Of a DNA stretch of 64,000 nt, positions 8,811 through 17,543 are shown one piece after another (the first letter of the stretch is position 1; every line of letters starts with the position of its first letter). The stretch spans positions 62,001 to 126,000 of the IMG/VR virus record IMGVR_UViG_3300047476_000521; one strand, 5' to 3'. The notes under the pieces were generated by a model. It worked only from the letters and a program-made list of their open reading frames with translations. It searched no databases and was not told where the DNA came from. Origin of the DNA: a virus. A program made the translations under genes and the position numbers.

Positions 8811-11366
8811 ATGGCGACTTTAGATTTCAGAGTAAAAAACGGTTTAGTTACCGGAGCAAATAACACAACATTAGGAACAGCAGTTACCGTTTTATTAGGC
8901 GGTAATGTTGGTATTGGAGATTCGAATCCTTCTTCAAAATTAGCTGTTTCCGGAACTCTGAACGCTACTGGCGCCATCACTCAAGGCGGTAATCAGGTTC
9001 TTCACGCTGGTAATTATAATTCATATTCTCCAACGCTAACCGGAACAGGAGCTTCTGGTACTTGGGGCATTAACATTACTGGTAATGCTGAGACTGTTGA
9101 TGGTTATAGCGCCTCTACTTCTGCTTTTATGAACACTATAGTTGTTAGAGATGCTAGTAATTATGCTTATTTCAATTACATTAACAGTAATACAGCTAGT
9201 GGAGAAAATCCAGCAGTTTCGCAAGTAATTGTTACTAATGCTGCTGACGGGTTTTATCGTAAAGCATCAATTTCTCACCTTACTTCTGCAGTTCAAACGA
9301 ATGCTTCTGGTAACTGGAGTATCAATTCTCTTAATATTACTCAGTACCCTCTAAATCAAGATGTAAGAACTACTGCTTCTCCTACTTTTGCTGGATTAAC
9401 TTCAACAGGCGCAGTTAGTGTTCCTGCTGGTTTCACAGTTCGTAAGCAAGATAACGCTAACGAAGGCGCAGAAATTACATTTGAAAAAGCGACTAACTCA
9501 ACACTAGCAGGCAATATCATCATTGATAATGCTTCAAATGCAATTCGTATATTTGAAGGTGCTGGAAGTTTCCGTGGTGTTACACTCGATATTACTGGTT
9601 GCGGTTCGCAGTCCGCACTACTTCACTCATCAAACTATAACTCGTACGCACCAACTCTAACAGGCGGTAATGCATCAGGAACTTGGGGTATTAATATTTC
9701 AGGTTCAGCTGCAACTTTAACTACTGCTAGAACAATTAACGGAACTTCGTTTAATGGTTCTGCTAATATTACTACTGTTTCTTGGGGAACTGCTAGAACC
9801 TTAACTATCGGAAACACAGGTAAGCTGGTTGATGGTTCTGGTGGTGTTGCTTGGTCGCTAACAGAAATCGGTGTTCCTTCGTTAACAGGTACTGGAGCTT
9901 CTGGTACTTGGGGTATTAGTATCACTGGTAATGCTGCAACTGTTGCTGGTTATGGCGTAGCTTCAACAGCTACTGGATCAACTGTTGCTCTAAGAGATGG
10001 TTCTGGTCATTTATTTGGCGTTTATCTATACAGTCAATATTTGAACATGTCTCACGCTTCCTCATCAAGAACCGGAGATACTATATTTTATAGTTCTTAT
10101 GATGATTTTGTTCGTAAGAACGATGCTGCTGGTATGCGTGGTTCGCTTAATGTTCCTACTAGAACTGGTGGCGATGCCTCTGGTACTTGGGGAATCAACG
10201 TAACTGGAAACGCAGGAACAGCAACTACTGCTACATATTCTATAAACACAACACAATCATTCGCTTCAAATTGGAATACAGATTTCGCAAATACTCCAGC
10301 TGGAAGCATGAACCTAAGAGGCGACACTTCTACAGGTACTTCTACTGGTGGTCCTGGTGGTTCTTGGTGGTTTCAAGAAAACTTTAGGCACAATAATAAT
10401 TCAAGCACTTGGGGCGTCCAGGTTGCATGGGGTTGGGAAGATAATGCCAATACCCTTAGAACACGTAACGTTCAAAATGGCGCATTTGGCGCATGGGTAA
10501 CTTATCTTAATTCGGGCAATTATAATTCTTATTCGCCAACATTAACAGGAACTGGCGCTTCCGGAACTTGGGGCATCAGCATTACAGGTAATGCATCAGG
10601 CAATGCTGGAACTGCTACAACTCTACAAACTGCTAGAAATATTAACGGTACTTCGTTTAATGGTTCCGCTAATATTACAACAGCTACATGGGGAACTGCA
10701 AGATCAATCACAATTGGTGGTACTGCCAAATCAGTTGACGGTTCAGCAGCAGTTTCTTGGTCGCTAACAGAAATCGGTGTTCCTTCATTAACAGGAACTG
10801 GTGCTTCTGGAACTTGGGGTATTAGTATTTCCGGTAATGCTGCTACTGCCACAACTGCCTCTACTGCTACATCTGCTACTACTGCTGGATCAGCAACTAC
10901 TGCTGGTTCTGCTACAACGTTTACTAGCACCACCCAGAATTCTCAGTTTAATTCAATCGGAGTTGGTACTGCTGCTTCTGCGATTGCTGGTGAAATTCGT
11001 GCCACAAACAATATCACCGCTTACTATTCTGATAAGAGACTCAAGGAAAATATCAAGAAAATAGATAATCCTCTTGAAAAGGTTTCAATGATCAGCGGCG
11101 TGACTTATAACAGCAATGACATTGCAGCGTCTTATGGTTACACAGACAAGTCAACTCAGGTTGGTGTTATTGCTCAGGAAATCGAACAAGTTCTTCCAAT
11201 GGCTGTCAAGCAGGCACCATTTGATATCGATGTCAAGCATGGTGTTGAATACTCTAAGTCTGGAGAGAACTATCTCACTGTTCAATATGAAAAGATTATT
11301 CCTTTGTTGATTGAGGCAATCAAAGAATTGAAGTCTGAGATTGACCAACTAAAGAGCAATAGATAA
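8811..11366 (+). CDS. Tail fibre with C-terminal S74 self-cleaving chaperone
   Basis: 851 residues, RBS AGGGGATAGGG. Six copies of a repeat like TGTGASGTWGINITGNA alternate with NINGTSFNGSANITT blocks, making the shaft. The final about 110 residues, from SDKRLKENIKKI (about residue 742) through VGVIAQEIEQVLP to the helical end, are the peptidase S74 intramolecular chaperone domain. In that family the Ser of SD.RLK and a nearby Lys drive autocleavage after trimerisation, releasing the chaperone from the mature fibre; those residues are present. The other two fibres in the window lack this domain. Confidence 0.92.
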   Translation: MATLDFRVKNGLVTGANNTTLGTAVTVLLGGNVGIGDSNPSSKLAVSGTLNATGAITQGGNQVLHAGNYNSYSPTLTGTGASGTWGINITGNAETVDGYSASTSAFMNTIVVRDASNYAYFNYINSNTASGENPAVSQVIVTNAADGFYRKASISHLTSAVQTNASGNWSINSLNITQYPLNQDVRTTASPTFAGLTSTGAVSVPAGFTVRKQDNANEGAEITFEKATNSTLAGNIIIDNASNAIRIFEGAGSFRGVTLDITGCGSQSALLHSSNYNSYAPTLTGGNASGTWGINISGSAATLTTARTINGTSFNGSANITTVSWGTARTLTIGNTGKLVDGSGGVAWSLTEIGVPSLTGTGASGTWGISITGNAATVAGYGVASTATGSTVALRDGSGHLFGVYLYSQYLNMSHASSSRTGDTIFYSSYDDFVRKNDAAGMRGSLNVPTRTGGDASGTWGINVTGNAGTATTATYSINTTQSFASNWNTDFANTPAGSMNLRGDTSTGTSTGGPGGSWWFQENFRHNNNSSTWGVQVAWGWEDNANTLRTRNVQNGAFGAWVTYLNSGNYNSYSPTLTGTGASGTWGISITGNASGNAGTATTLQTARNINGTSFNGSANITTATWGTARSITIGGTAKSVDGSAAVSWSLTEIGVPSLTGTGASGTWGISISGNAATATTASTATSATTAGSATTAGSATTFTSTTQNSQFNSIGVGTAASAIAGEIRATNNITAYYSDKRLKENIKKIDNPLEKVSMISGVTYNSNDIAASYGYTDKSTQVGVIAQEIEQVLPMAVKQAPFDIDVKHGVEYSKSGENYLTVQYEKIIPLLIEAIKELKSEIDQLKSNR

Positions 11367-12049
11367 TGCCAACACCAGCATCTGGTACGATATCATTAAA
11401 TGACATTGGAACCATTACAAAAGGCGCTTCTGGCACTGTTGTAAGTTTAAACGATTCTAAAGTTAGAACTTTATTGGGAATACCAAGCGGGCAGATATCT
11501 TTATCACAAGCATACAACAAACCAGCTTCTGGAACTGCAAGTCAAACAGTGCCTGGCACATACTCATACGCTCCACCTCCTTATCAGTATTTGACTGCTG
11601 ATTGTAGAGGCGGCGGAGGTGGCGGCGGCGGACAGTGCTGGCTATTTTATGGAGGAGGTACAGCAGGTGGTGCTGGCGGAGCTACTACTTTTTTCAGTAC
11701 AACTAACGTTGTTGCTAACGGAGGCGGTGGTGGTGGAGGCCAAGATGGATTCGGTAACTTTGGTGCTGTAGGAACTGCTGGTGGTGGTTCTGGAGGAACT
11801 GTAACAACTGGCGGTGGCGCTGCAGGCGGAGCCAGCGGTTATTCTGCGTATGGTCAAGGTGGTACAGGTGGTAATGGTGGTAAAACTACTCAGACTTGGA
11901 CGTATGCTGCTACAGCTGGTTATCCTGAATGGGGAACATCTTATACCTATACAGTAGGAGCAGCTGGTGCAAGAGGTATTGGTTATGCTGGCGTTGGAGC
12001 AAACGGTCAGCTAGGTGCTCCTGGAGCTATATACTTTACTTATTCATAA
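11366..12049 (+). CDS. Glycine-rich adhesin-like virion protein
   Basis: 227 residues, starting on the last A of the fibre stop (TAATG). The N-terminus PASGTISLNDIGTITKGASG carries the ISLNDI-type motif common in phage structural proteins. From about residue 78 long glycine runs alternate with hydrophobic segments. Poly-glycine loops of this kind are a hallmark of receptor-binding tip adhesins such as T2-type gp38, where they determine host range. The homology is not certain here, but the position after an S74 fibre supports a tip or adhesin role. Confidence 0.7.
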   Translation: MPTPASGTISLNDIGTITKGASGTVVSLNDSKVRTLLGIPSGQISLSQAYNKPASGTASQTVPGTYSYAPPPYQYLTADCRGGGGGGGGQCWLFYGGGTAGGAGGATTFFSTTNVVANGGGGGGGQDGFGNFGAVGTAGGGSGGTVTTGGGAAGGASGYSAYGQGGTGGNGGKTTQTWTYAATAGYPEWGTSYTYTVGAAGARGIGYAGVGANGQLGAPGAIYFTYS

Positions 12050-12057
12050 AGGAGATT

Positions 12058-12474
12058 ATGATGCGTTGTTTTATAAGAGTAGTGGAGGGAAACCCTTTTG
12101 AACATCCATACACAGCAGAAAATTTATCTCAGTTAATTAAAGATTTTGACCCTGACAATCCACCAGATGGTTTAGAAGAGTTTATACGTATCGCTCCTCC
12201 TGTTGTTAACTTTTTAGAAACATTTGTAGGTACAACTTATGAAAAAGTTAATGGGTTTTGGCAAGATGTTCATAATGTTAGACCGTTAACTGAAATTGAA
12301 AAAGAAGAAAAGATAAAGTTTACCAAAAGTATTTTTATATTTTCTGATACTTGGACTTTAAACGAAACTACAGGACAGTGGATTCCACCAGTTCCTTATC
12401 CAACCGATGGCAAACTTTACGGTTGGGATAACGATAAATTAGAATGGTTCGAATCTAATAATCTAAATACTTAA
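12058..12474 (+). CDS. Conserved hypothetical protein before neck genes
   Basis: 138 residues from the first of two tandem ATGs, 7 bp after a strong AAAGGAG; a longer upstream frame exists but would overlap the glycine-rich gene by 120 bp. Begins MMRCFIRVVEGNPFEHPYTAENL, with many Trp and acidic residues toward the end. No catalytic motif or membrane segment is visible. It separates the fibre module from the neck module; probably a virion-associated protein of unknown role. Confidence 0.7.
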   Translation: MMRCFIRVVEGNPFEHPYTAENLSQLIKDFDPDNPPDGLEEFIRIAPPVVNFLETFVGTTYEKVNGFWQDVHNVRPLTEIEKEEKIKFTKSIFIFSDTWTLNETTGQWIPPVPYPTDGKLYGWDNDKLEWFESNNLNT

Positions 12475-12490
12475 AACAAAAGAGAGCAAA

Positions 12491-13231
12491 ATGGCAGTCC
12501 CAACAACAAGAACAGAATTCGCTGAACATTGCTTGAGAAGATTGGGTAAACCAGTCATTGAGATTAATGTTGACGACGATCAAGTTTCTGATCGTATCGA
12601 CGAAGCTCTTCGTTGGTATTGGGATTATCATTTCGATGGTTCCGAAAAGACATATTATAAAAAACAAATTGATGCAACTGATATAGCTAACAAGTATATT
12701 ACTCTTCCTGAGAATATTATTGGCGCAGTAAATATATTTCCGCTAGGTTCTGCTCTTGGTCTAAACAATCTTTTTAATATTCGATACCAGATTGCACTAA
12801 ACGACCTTTATACTTTGACATCAGTGTCAATGGTTCCATATTACATGGCCATGAATCATGTTCAATTCCTCGAACAGATGCTGGTTGGTCAACAGCCGCT
12901 AAGATATAATCGACACATAAACCGTTTATACATCGATATGTCATGGGATCAAGTTGCAGTAGGAAACTATTTGATTGTTGAAGCGTACCAGGTTGTAGAT
13001 CCTGATGTATATGTTGATGCATGGAATGATCGTTGGTTACAGCGTTATGCTGCTTGTTTGATAAAGCAGCAGTGGGGTCAGAATTTGAAAAAGTTTCAGG
13101 GTATGAAACTTCCTGGTGGTCTAGAATTCAACGGTCAAAGAATTTATGATGAAGCTACAAACGAAAGAGAACAGTTAGAAAAAGAAATGATTTACAGCTA
13201 CTCATTACCAGCTACGGATATGATTGGTTAG
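12491..13231 (+). CDS. gp13: Neck protein gp13
   Basis: 246 residues, starting MAVPTTRTEFAEHCLRRLGKPVIEINVDDDQVSDRIDEALRWYWDYH. The early CLRRLG.PVI.INV...Q..DRID.AL..Y..YH block is characteristic of T4-like gp13 neck proteins. gp13 forms, with gp14, the head-to-tail connector that closes the DNA-filled head and docks the tail. It is shorter than T4 gp13 (about 309), as is usual in marine T4-like phages. Followed by an inserted endonuclease gene and then gp14. Confidence 0.9.
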   Translation: MAVPTTRTEFAEHCLRRLGKPVIEINVDDDQVSDRIDEALRWYWDYHFDGSEKTYYKKQIDATDIANKYITLPENIIGAVNIFPLGSALGLNNLFNIRYQIALNDLYTLTSVSMVPYYMAMNHVQFLEQMLVGQQPLRYNRHINRLYIDMSWDQVAVGNYLIVEAYQVVDPDVYVDAWNDRWLQRYAACLIKQQWGQNLKKFQGMKLPGGLEFNGQRIYDEATNEREQLEKEMIYSYSLPATDMIG

Positions 13232-13237
13232 AAATAT

Positions 13238-13822
13238 ATGAAAGCTTTCGTTTACTGTTGGACAGATAAGAAAACTAATATGTTATACGTTGGATCCCAC
13301 AAGGGTTCGATCGATGATGGATATATTTGTTCTAGTAAATATATGATAGAAGAGTATAATAAAAGACCAGAAGATTTTAGTAGACAGATTGTTGCTGAAG
13401 GGTCTTTTGATGATGTAAGAAATTTGGAAGCAAAAATTTTACAGTCTGTAAATGCAGCACTTGATGAACAGTTTTATAATAGGCGCAATTGCGATAATAA
13501 ATTTTATTTAAAAGAACATACAGAAGAGACCAAAAGAAAAATAGCGTCCAAACATGTTGGTAGAATTAGATTAGATTTATCAGAAAGAAATAAAAAAGGT
13601 CTATCCGAAGAAAGCGTTAAAAAAATGGTTTCTACCAGAAAAGCTAACGGTTCCTACGATAGAGAACGTAACCCTATGTTGGGCAGAAAACATTCTGAAG
13701 ATTCAAAGAATAAAATGTCGTTAAACAGGATAGGAAAAAACAGATCTCCTAAATCAGAAGAAACTAAACAAAAAATGTCAGAAGCCAGAAAAAAATATTG
13801 GGAGATTAAACGTGGCCACTAA
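13238..13822 (+). CDS. GIY-YIG family homing endonuclease
   Basis: 194 residues. The N-terminal YCWTDKKTNMLYVGSHKG block is a variant GIY-YIG nuclease core. The C-terminal half carries repeated NUMOD3-like DNA-binding motifs, seen as HTEETKRKIASKHVG, NPMLGRKHSEDSKNKMS and SEETKQKMSEARKKYW. Codon choice is A-rich and Lys-rich compared with the flanking neck genes. It sits exactly between gp13 and gp14, genes that are adjacent in T4, so it is a free-standing intronless mobile gene of the seg type. It overlaps the gp14 start by 11 bp. Confidence 0.9.
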   Translation: MKAFVYCWTDKKTNMLYVGSHKGSIDDGYICSSKYMIEEYNKRPEDFSRQIVAEGSFDDVRNLEAKILQSVNAALDEQFYNRRNCDNKFYLKEHTEETKRKIASKHVGRIRLDLSERNKKGLSEESVKKMVSTRKANGSYDRERNPMLGRKHSEDSKNKMSLNRIGKNRSPKSEETKQKMSEARKKYWEIKRGH

Positions 13823-14534
13823 TTTTTTTGTTAATAATTTTCAGGCTTCACAAGAACAGCTGTTGATTGAAGATCTTATCGTTGAATCAATTCGCCTATA
13901 TGGACATGATGTTTATTATTTGCCACGTAAACTAAACAATTACGACGACGTTTATGGTGCTGACGATCAATCTTCTTATGAGATTGCATATCCAATAGAA
14001 ATGTATATCAAATCTATTGATGGTTTTGGCGGAGATCAAGAATTTCTGTCTAAGTTTGGTGTTGAAATACGCAATCAAGTTGTGTTCTCTGTATCTAGAA
14101 GAAGATTCAACGAAGAAGTTGGAGAATTTACAACCCAAATAAGACCTAATGAAGGAGATATAATTTATTTTCCTTTAAACAAAAGAGGGTTTCAGATTAA
14201 GTTTGTAAACAAGTATGAGATGTTTTATCAGCTTGGCGCTTTACAAACATGGGAAATGACCTGCGAAGTATTTGAATACTCTGGCGAAACCTTCTCAACA
14301 GGTATACCAGAAATTGATTCTATTCAGAAAAAGTTTGACACTAACGTTCTTTACTGGACTATCAAAAACCAACTAGATGAAAAGATTGTCACCGAAGATG
14401 GTGATTATATTGTTCTAGAAAATTCTTCAATGGATGATTTGGTACCAGCTGCAGATAACGAAGAGATACAACAAGAATCTGATTTGTTCGTAGACTTTAG
14501 TTCTATTGATCCATTCAGCGAAGGAAAAATATAA
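13812..14534 (+). CDS. gp14: Neck protein gp14
   Basis: 240 residues, begins at a GTG (VATNFFVNNFQ, read as Met) with GGGAG about 8 bp upstream, inside the end of the endonuclease gene. The start block FF.NN....EQ.L.EDLI.ESI...G.D..YLPR is typical of gp14, as is the later RPNEGDIIYFPL.K..F.I.FV block. Partner of gp13 in the neck. The unusual start codon and the RBS supplied by the endonuclease coding region suggest the insertion rebuilt this gene's translation start. Confidence 0.9.
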   Translation: MATNFFVNNFQASQEQLLIEDLIVESIRLYGHDVYYLPRKLNNYDDVYGADDQSSYEIAYPIEMYIKSIDGFGGDQEFLSKFGVEIRNQVVFSVSRRRFNEEVGEFTTQIRPNEGDIIYFPLNKRGFQIKFVNKYEMFYQLGALQTWEMTCEVFEYSGETFSTGIPEIDSIQKKFDTNVLYWTIKNQLDEKIVTEDGDYIVLENSSMDDLVPAADNEEIQQESDLFVDFSSIDPFSEGKI

Positions 14535-15392
14535 ATGTTTGGATCACCTTTTTACTTCGGCCTTATTCGTAAATACGTTATTTTAATGGGAACTTTGCTC
14601 AATCAAATTCGCATTACAAGAACAAATAAAGCTGGCGAAGTAACATCTCTTATGCAAGTTCCAATTACTTATGCCCCAAAAGATAAAATGTTGGCACGTA
14701 TTAAACAAGATCCAGCGTTGGACTCTCAGAGCGCCGTAGCTCCTTTACCTATGATTTCTTTTGAGATGGGTAAAATGGTTTATGACGGTTCTAGAAAATT
14801 AAACACAATCGGAAAAGCTTCTGTGCGTGATGCTACTACAGCTAATAAGTTCAAGTATCAGTATAATCCTGTTCCTTATAACATAGAATTTAAAGTTTAT
14901 GTGTATGCTAAAAATGCTGAAGATGGAACTAAGATTATTGAACAGATTTTACCTTATTTTACTCCTGATTGGACTACGACTTGTAACCTTATTCCTGAAG
15001 TAAACGTTACTATGGATATTCCTATCATCCTAAATAACATAGGTTACACTGATAATTATGATGGTCAGTATACCGAAAGAAGAGCTATCATTTGGCAGCT
15101 TGATTTTGTATTAAAGGGTTATCTCTACGGGCCAGTAAAATCTTCTAACATTATTAAGTTTGTTAAAGGTAATTTTTATATACCATCAACAAACACTGCT
15201 GCTCAAGGCAGAGGTATTTCGCCTATCGAAGAAAGAATTACAGTTCAACCTGGCTTAGATGCAAACAATAATCCTATAAATTATTATGGTGGGCCTAATG
15301 CTAATACAGGAACTCTTCCTTACGCTCAAATTGAAGTTGATGACGATTTCGGATTTATAACTCAAATTTATGACGCAGATGAGATAGAATGA
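14535..15392 (+). CDS. gp15: Proximal tail sheath stabiliser gp15
   Basis: 285 residues, starting immediately after the gp14 stop. Begins MFGSPFYFGLIRKYVILMGTL, the typical gp15 opening, followed by PITYAPKDKMLARI and FEMGKMVYDG blocks. gp15 caps the last tail-tube and sheath ring and makes the head-proximal tail terminator. Overlaps the small terminase gene by 4 bp (ATGA). Confidence 0.92.
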   Translation: MFGSPFYFGLIRKYVILMGTLLNQIRITRTNKAGEVTSLMQVPITYAPKDKMLARIKQDPALDSQSAVAPLPMISFEMGKMVYDGSRKLNTIGKASVRDATTANKFKYQYNPVPYNIEFKVYVYAKNAEDGTKIIEQILPYFTPDWTTTCNLIPEVNVTMDIPIILNNIGYTDNYDGQYTERRAIIWQLDFVLKGYLYGPVKSSNIIKFVKGNFYIPSTNTAAQGRGISPIEERITVQPGLDANNNPINYYGGPNANTGTLPYAQIEVDDDFGFITQIYDADEIE

Positions 15393-15805
15393 CAGAAAAA
15401 GATGATGATCCTATTGGCAAGGCTCTTGGCATTGCTCCTTTACAACATGAATTACAAATAGAAAAAATGTTAGCTCAAGCTCATGATGATTCAGCAAAGA
15501 ATGATTTCGAGGCGGCTAGAGCAAATCTTTACGAAGTTATTCAAACTGGTAAAGAAGCAATGGATACGCTAACAGAAATAGCTACTCAGTCTCAACACCC
15601 ACGTGCGTTTGAAGTGTTGGCTAAACTCATGGACACCATAGTAAATACCAACAAAGATCTCTTAGAACTCCAAACTAAGATCCGTGAGATTGACGCTAAA
15701 GATTCCCCAATCAACGATAAAGCCCAAACTATCAATAACAATTTGTTCGTTGGTTCTACTGCAGAACTTCAAAAAGTTCTTAAGGATATGAAGAATAATG
15801 AATGA
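15389..15805 (+). CDS. gp16: Terminase small subunit gp16
   Basis: 138 residues, acidic and helical, with a central coiled-coil-like stretch (FEAARANLYEVIQTGKEAMD and following helices) ending in NNNLFVGSTAELQKVLKDM. This matches T4-like gp16 in size and position directly upstream of the large terminase, which it overlaps by 8 bp. It regulates packaging initiation by gp17. Direct sequence motifs are weak in this family, so the call rests partly on synteny. Confidence 0.85.
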   Translation: MTEKDDDPIGKALGIAPLQHELQIEKMLAQAHDDSAKNDFEAARANLYEVIQTGKEAMDTLTEIATQSQHPRAFEVLAKLMDTIVNTNKDLLELQTKIREIDAKDSPINDKAQTINNNLFVGSTAELQKVLKDMKNNE

Positions 15806-17438
15806 TTTGGTTGGTGGTTATAAGGGTAATGTTCTTCTAAAAAAGACTAATCAAAACATCGAATGGACTCCTGAACTCGTTCAGGAGTACGTCAAGTGTC
15901 AAGAAGATCCCGTTTATTTTACTGAAAACTATATGAAGATCATCTCTATTAATGAGGGTCTTACTAGCTTTAACATGTATGAGTATCAGAAGGATATGGT
16001 TAAATCCTTCAAGGATAATCGTTATACAATCGTTACAACGGCAAGACAGGCAGGTAAGTCAACTACAACCTGCGCTTTCATTCTTTGGTATATCATTTTC
16101 CATCCTGATAAAACCGTTGCTCTTCTAGCCAATAAGGGCGATACGGCTCGAGAAATTCTTGGTCGAGTTCAGTTGGCTTACCAACACTTACCAAAATGGC
16201 TACAACAGGGCGTGGTCGAGTGGAACAAAGGTTCATTCGTTCTAGAAAACAACAGTCGTGTTTTGGCTGCTGCTACTTCTGGTTCTGCCATCCGTGGTTA
16301 TACTATCAACCTTCTATTCATCGACGAAGCGGCCTTCATTGATAACTGGGACGAGTTCTTCACCTCAGTTTATCCTACTATTTCTTCTGGCCTTGAATCT
16401 AAGATTATCCTAGTTTCTACGCCTAATGGTTTGAACCACTTTCACGCTACTTGGGCGAACGCTCAAAAAGGTCAAAATGGTTACCATCCTATCCTAGTGC
16501 ACTGGACTAGCGTCCCAGGAAGAGACGAAAAGTGGAAAGCCGAAACCTTAGCAGGTATGAACTTTGATCACGAAAAGTTTGATCAGGAATATAACTGCGA
16601 ATTCTTAGGTTCTTCCGGAACTCTGATTGCTGGTTGGAAGCTTAAAGAGCTAGTTTCTAGTAACCCAATCTTACAAAAAGACGGTTTAACTCAGTTCGCT
16701 CATCCAGAAAAAGATCATGTTTATATGATGGTATGCGACGTTTCTAGGGGTAAGGGATTAGATTATTCTGCCTTTCAGCTTATGGATGTCACTCGTATGC
16801 CATACCAACAAGCTGCAGTTTACAGAAACAATGCCATTACTCCACTGGATTATGCTGACATTATTTACAGAACAGCCAAAGCCTATAATAACGCTTCAGT
16901 TCTCGTCGAAGTAAACGATATTGGCGAACAAGTATCAACTTCTTTGAACTATGATTTTGGTTACGAGAACGTTCTGTTCACTGAAAATGCAGGAAGATCT
17001 GGTAAAAGAATTACGACTGGGTTTGGTGGCGGATCAATAGATAAGGGTATCAGAACTACTAAAATTGTTAAATCCATAGGTTGTTCTATTCTAAAACTTT
17101 TAGTAGAACAGAACCAAATGGTGGTCAGAGATATTAATACCATCAGCGAACTGGGAACTTTTTCTAAGAAAGGCAAATCTTTCGAGGCAGAACCTGGTAA
17201 ACACGACGACTTGGTTATGTGTTTGGTTCTATTTGCTTGGCTTTCGGACCAACAGTATTTTAAAGATTATACTAATATTAACACCCTCATGTCTCTGAGA
17301 GATAAAACTGAAGAAGATATAGAACAAGATCTGGCTCCATTTGGATTTGTGGATTCAGGTCGAGATGACTTTATTGAAGAAGAATACGAACGATATGTCC
17401 CTGACAGCTGGATGTGGGATACACCAAGAGACTTCTAA
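15798..17438 (+). CDS. gp17: Terminase large subunit gp17
   Basis: 546 residues. The ATPase domain has Walker A TARQAGKST at about 81-89 and Walker B LLFIDEAAF at about 172-180, with the adjacent catalytic Glu. The C-terminal RNase H-like nuclease domain shows the acidic residues of MVCDVSRGKG (Asp about 314), VEVNDIGE (about 371-374) and GKHDDLVM (about 470-471). Powers headful DNA packaging through the gp20 portal and cuts concatemers. Length and motif order are as in T4 gp17. Confidence 0.97.
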   Translation: MNDLVGGYKGNVLLKKTNQNIEWTPELVQEYVKCQEDPVYFTENYMKIISINEGLTSFNMYEYQKDMVKSFKDNRYTIVTTARQAGKSTTTCAFILWYIIFHPDKTVALLANKGDTAREILGRVQLAYQHLPKWLQQGVVEWNKGSFVLENNSRVLAAATSGSAIRGYTINLLFIDEAAFIDNWDEFFTSVYPTISSGLESKIILVSTPNGLNHFHATWANAQKGQNGYHPILVHWTSVPGRDEKWKAETLAGMNFDHEKFDQEYNCEFLGSSGTLIAGWKLKELVSSNPILQKDGLTQFAHPEKDHVYMMVCDVSRGKGLDYSAFQLMDVTRMPYQQAAVYRNNAITPLDYADIIYRTAKAYNNASVLVEVNDIGEQVSTSLNYDFGYENVLFTENAGRSGKRITTGFGGGSIDKGIRTTKIVKSIGCSILKLLVEQNQMVVRDINTISELGTFSKKGKSFEAEPGKHDDLVMCLVLFAWLSDQQYFKDYTNINTLMSLRDKTEEDIEQDLAPFGFVDSGRDDFIEEEYERYVPDSWMWDTPRDF

Positions 17439-17442
17439 ATAA
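17435..17442 (+). promoter_or_regulatory. Possible late promoter (CTAAATAA)
   Basis: CTAAATAA overlaps the gp17 stop, about 100 bp upstream of the sheath gene. A second AATAAATAC lies at about 17495-17503. Either could serve gp55-dependent transcription of gp18. The 105-bp gap holds no ORF. Confidence 0.4.
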
Positions 17443-17543
17443 CTATAAACGCTCTCTTTGTAAGGATGAAACTAGCGGTCTAAAAGTAAAAAATAATAAA
17501 TACAAAAAACATTTAATTGACATCCTAAAAAAGGGAGAAAAAA

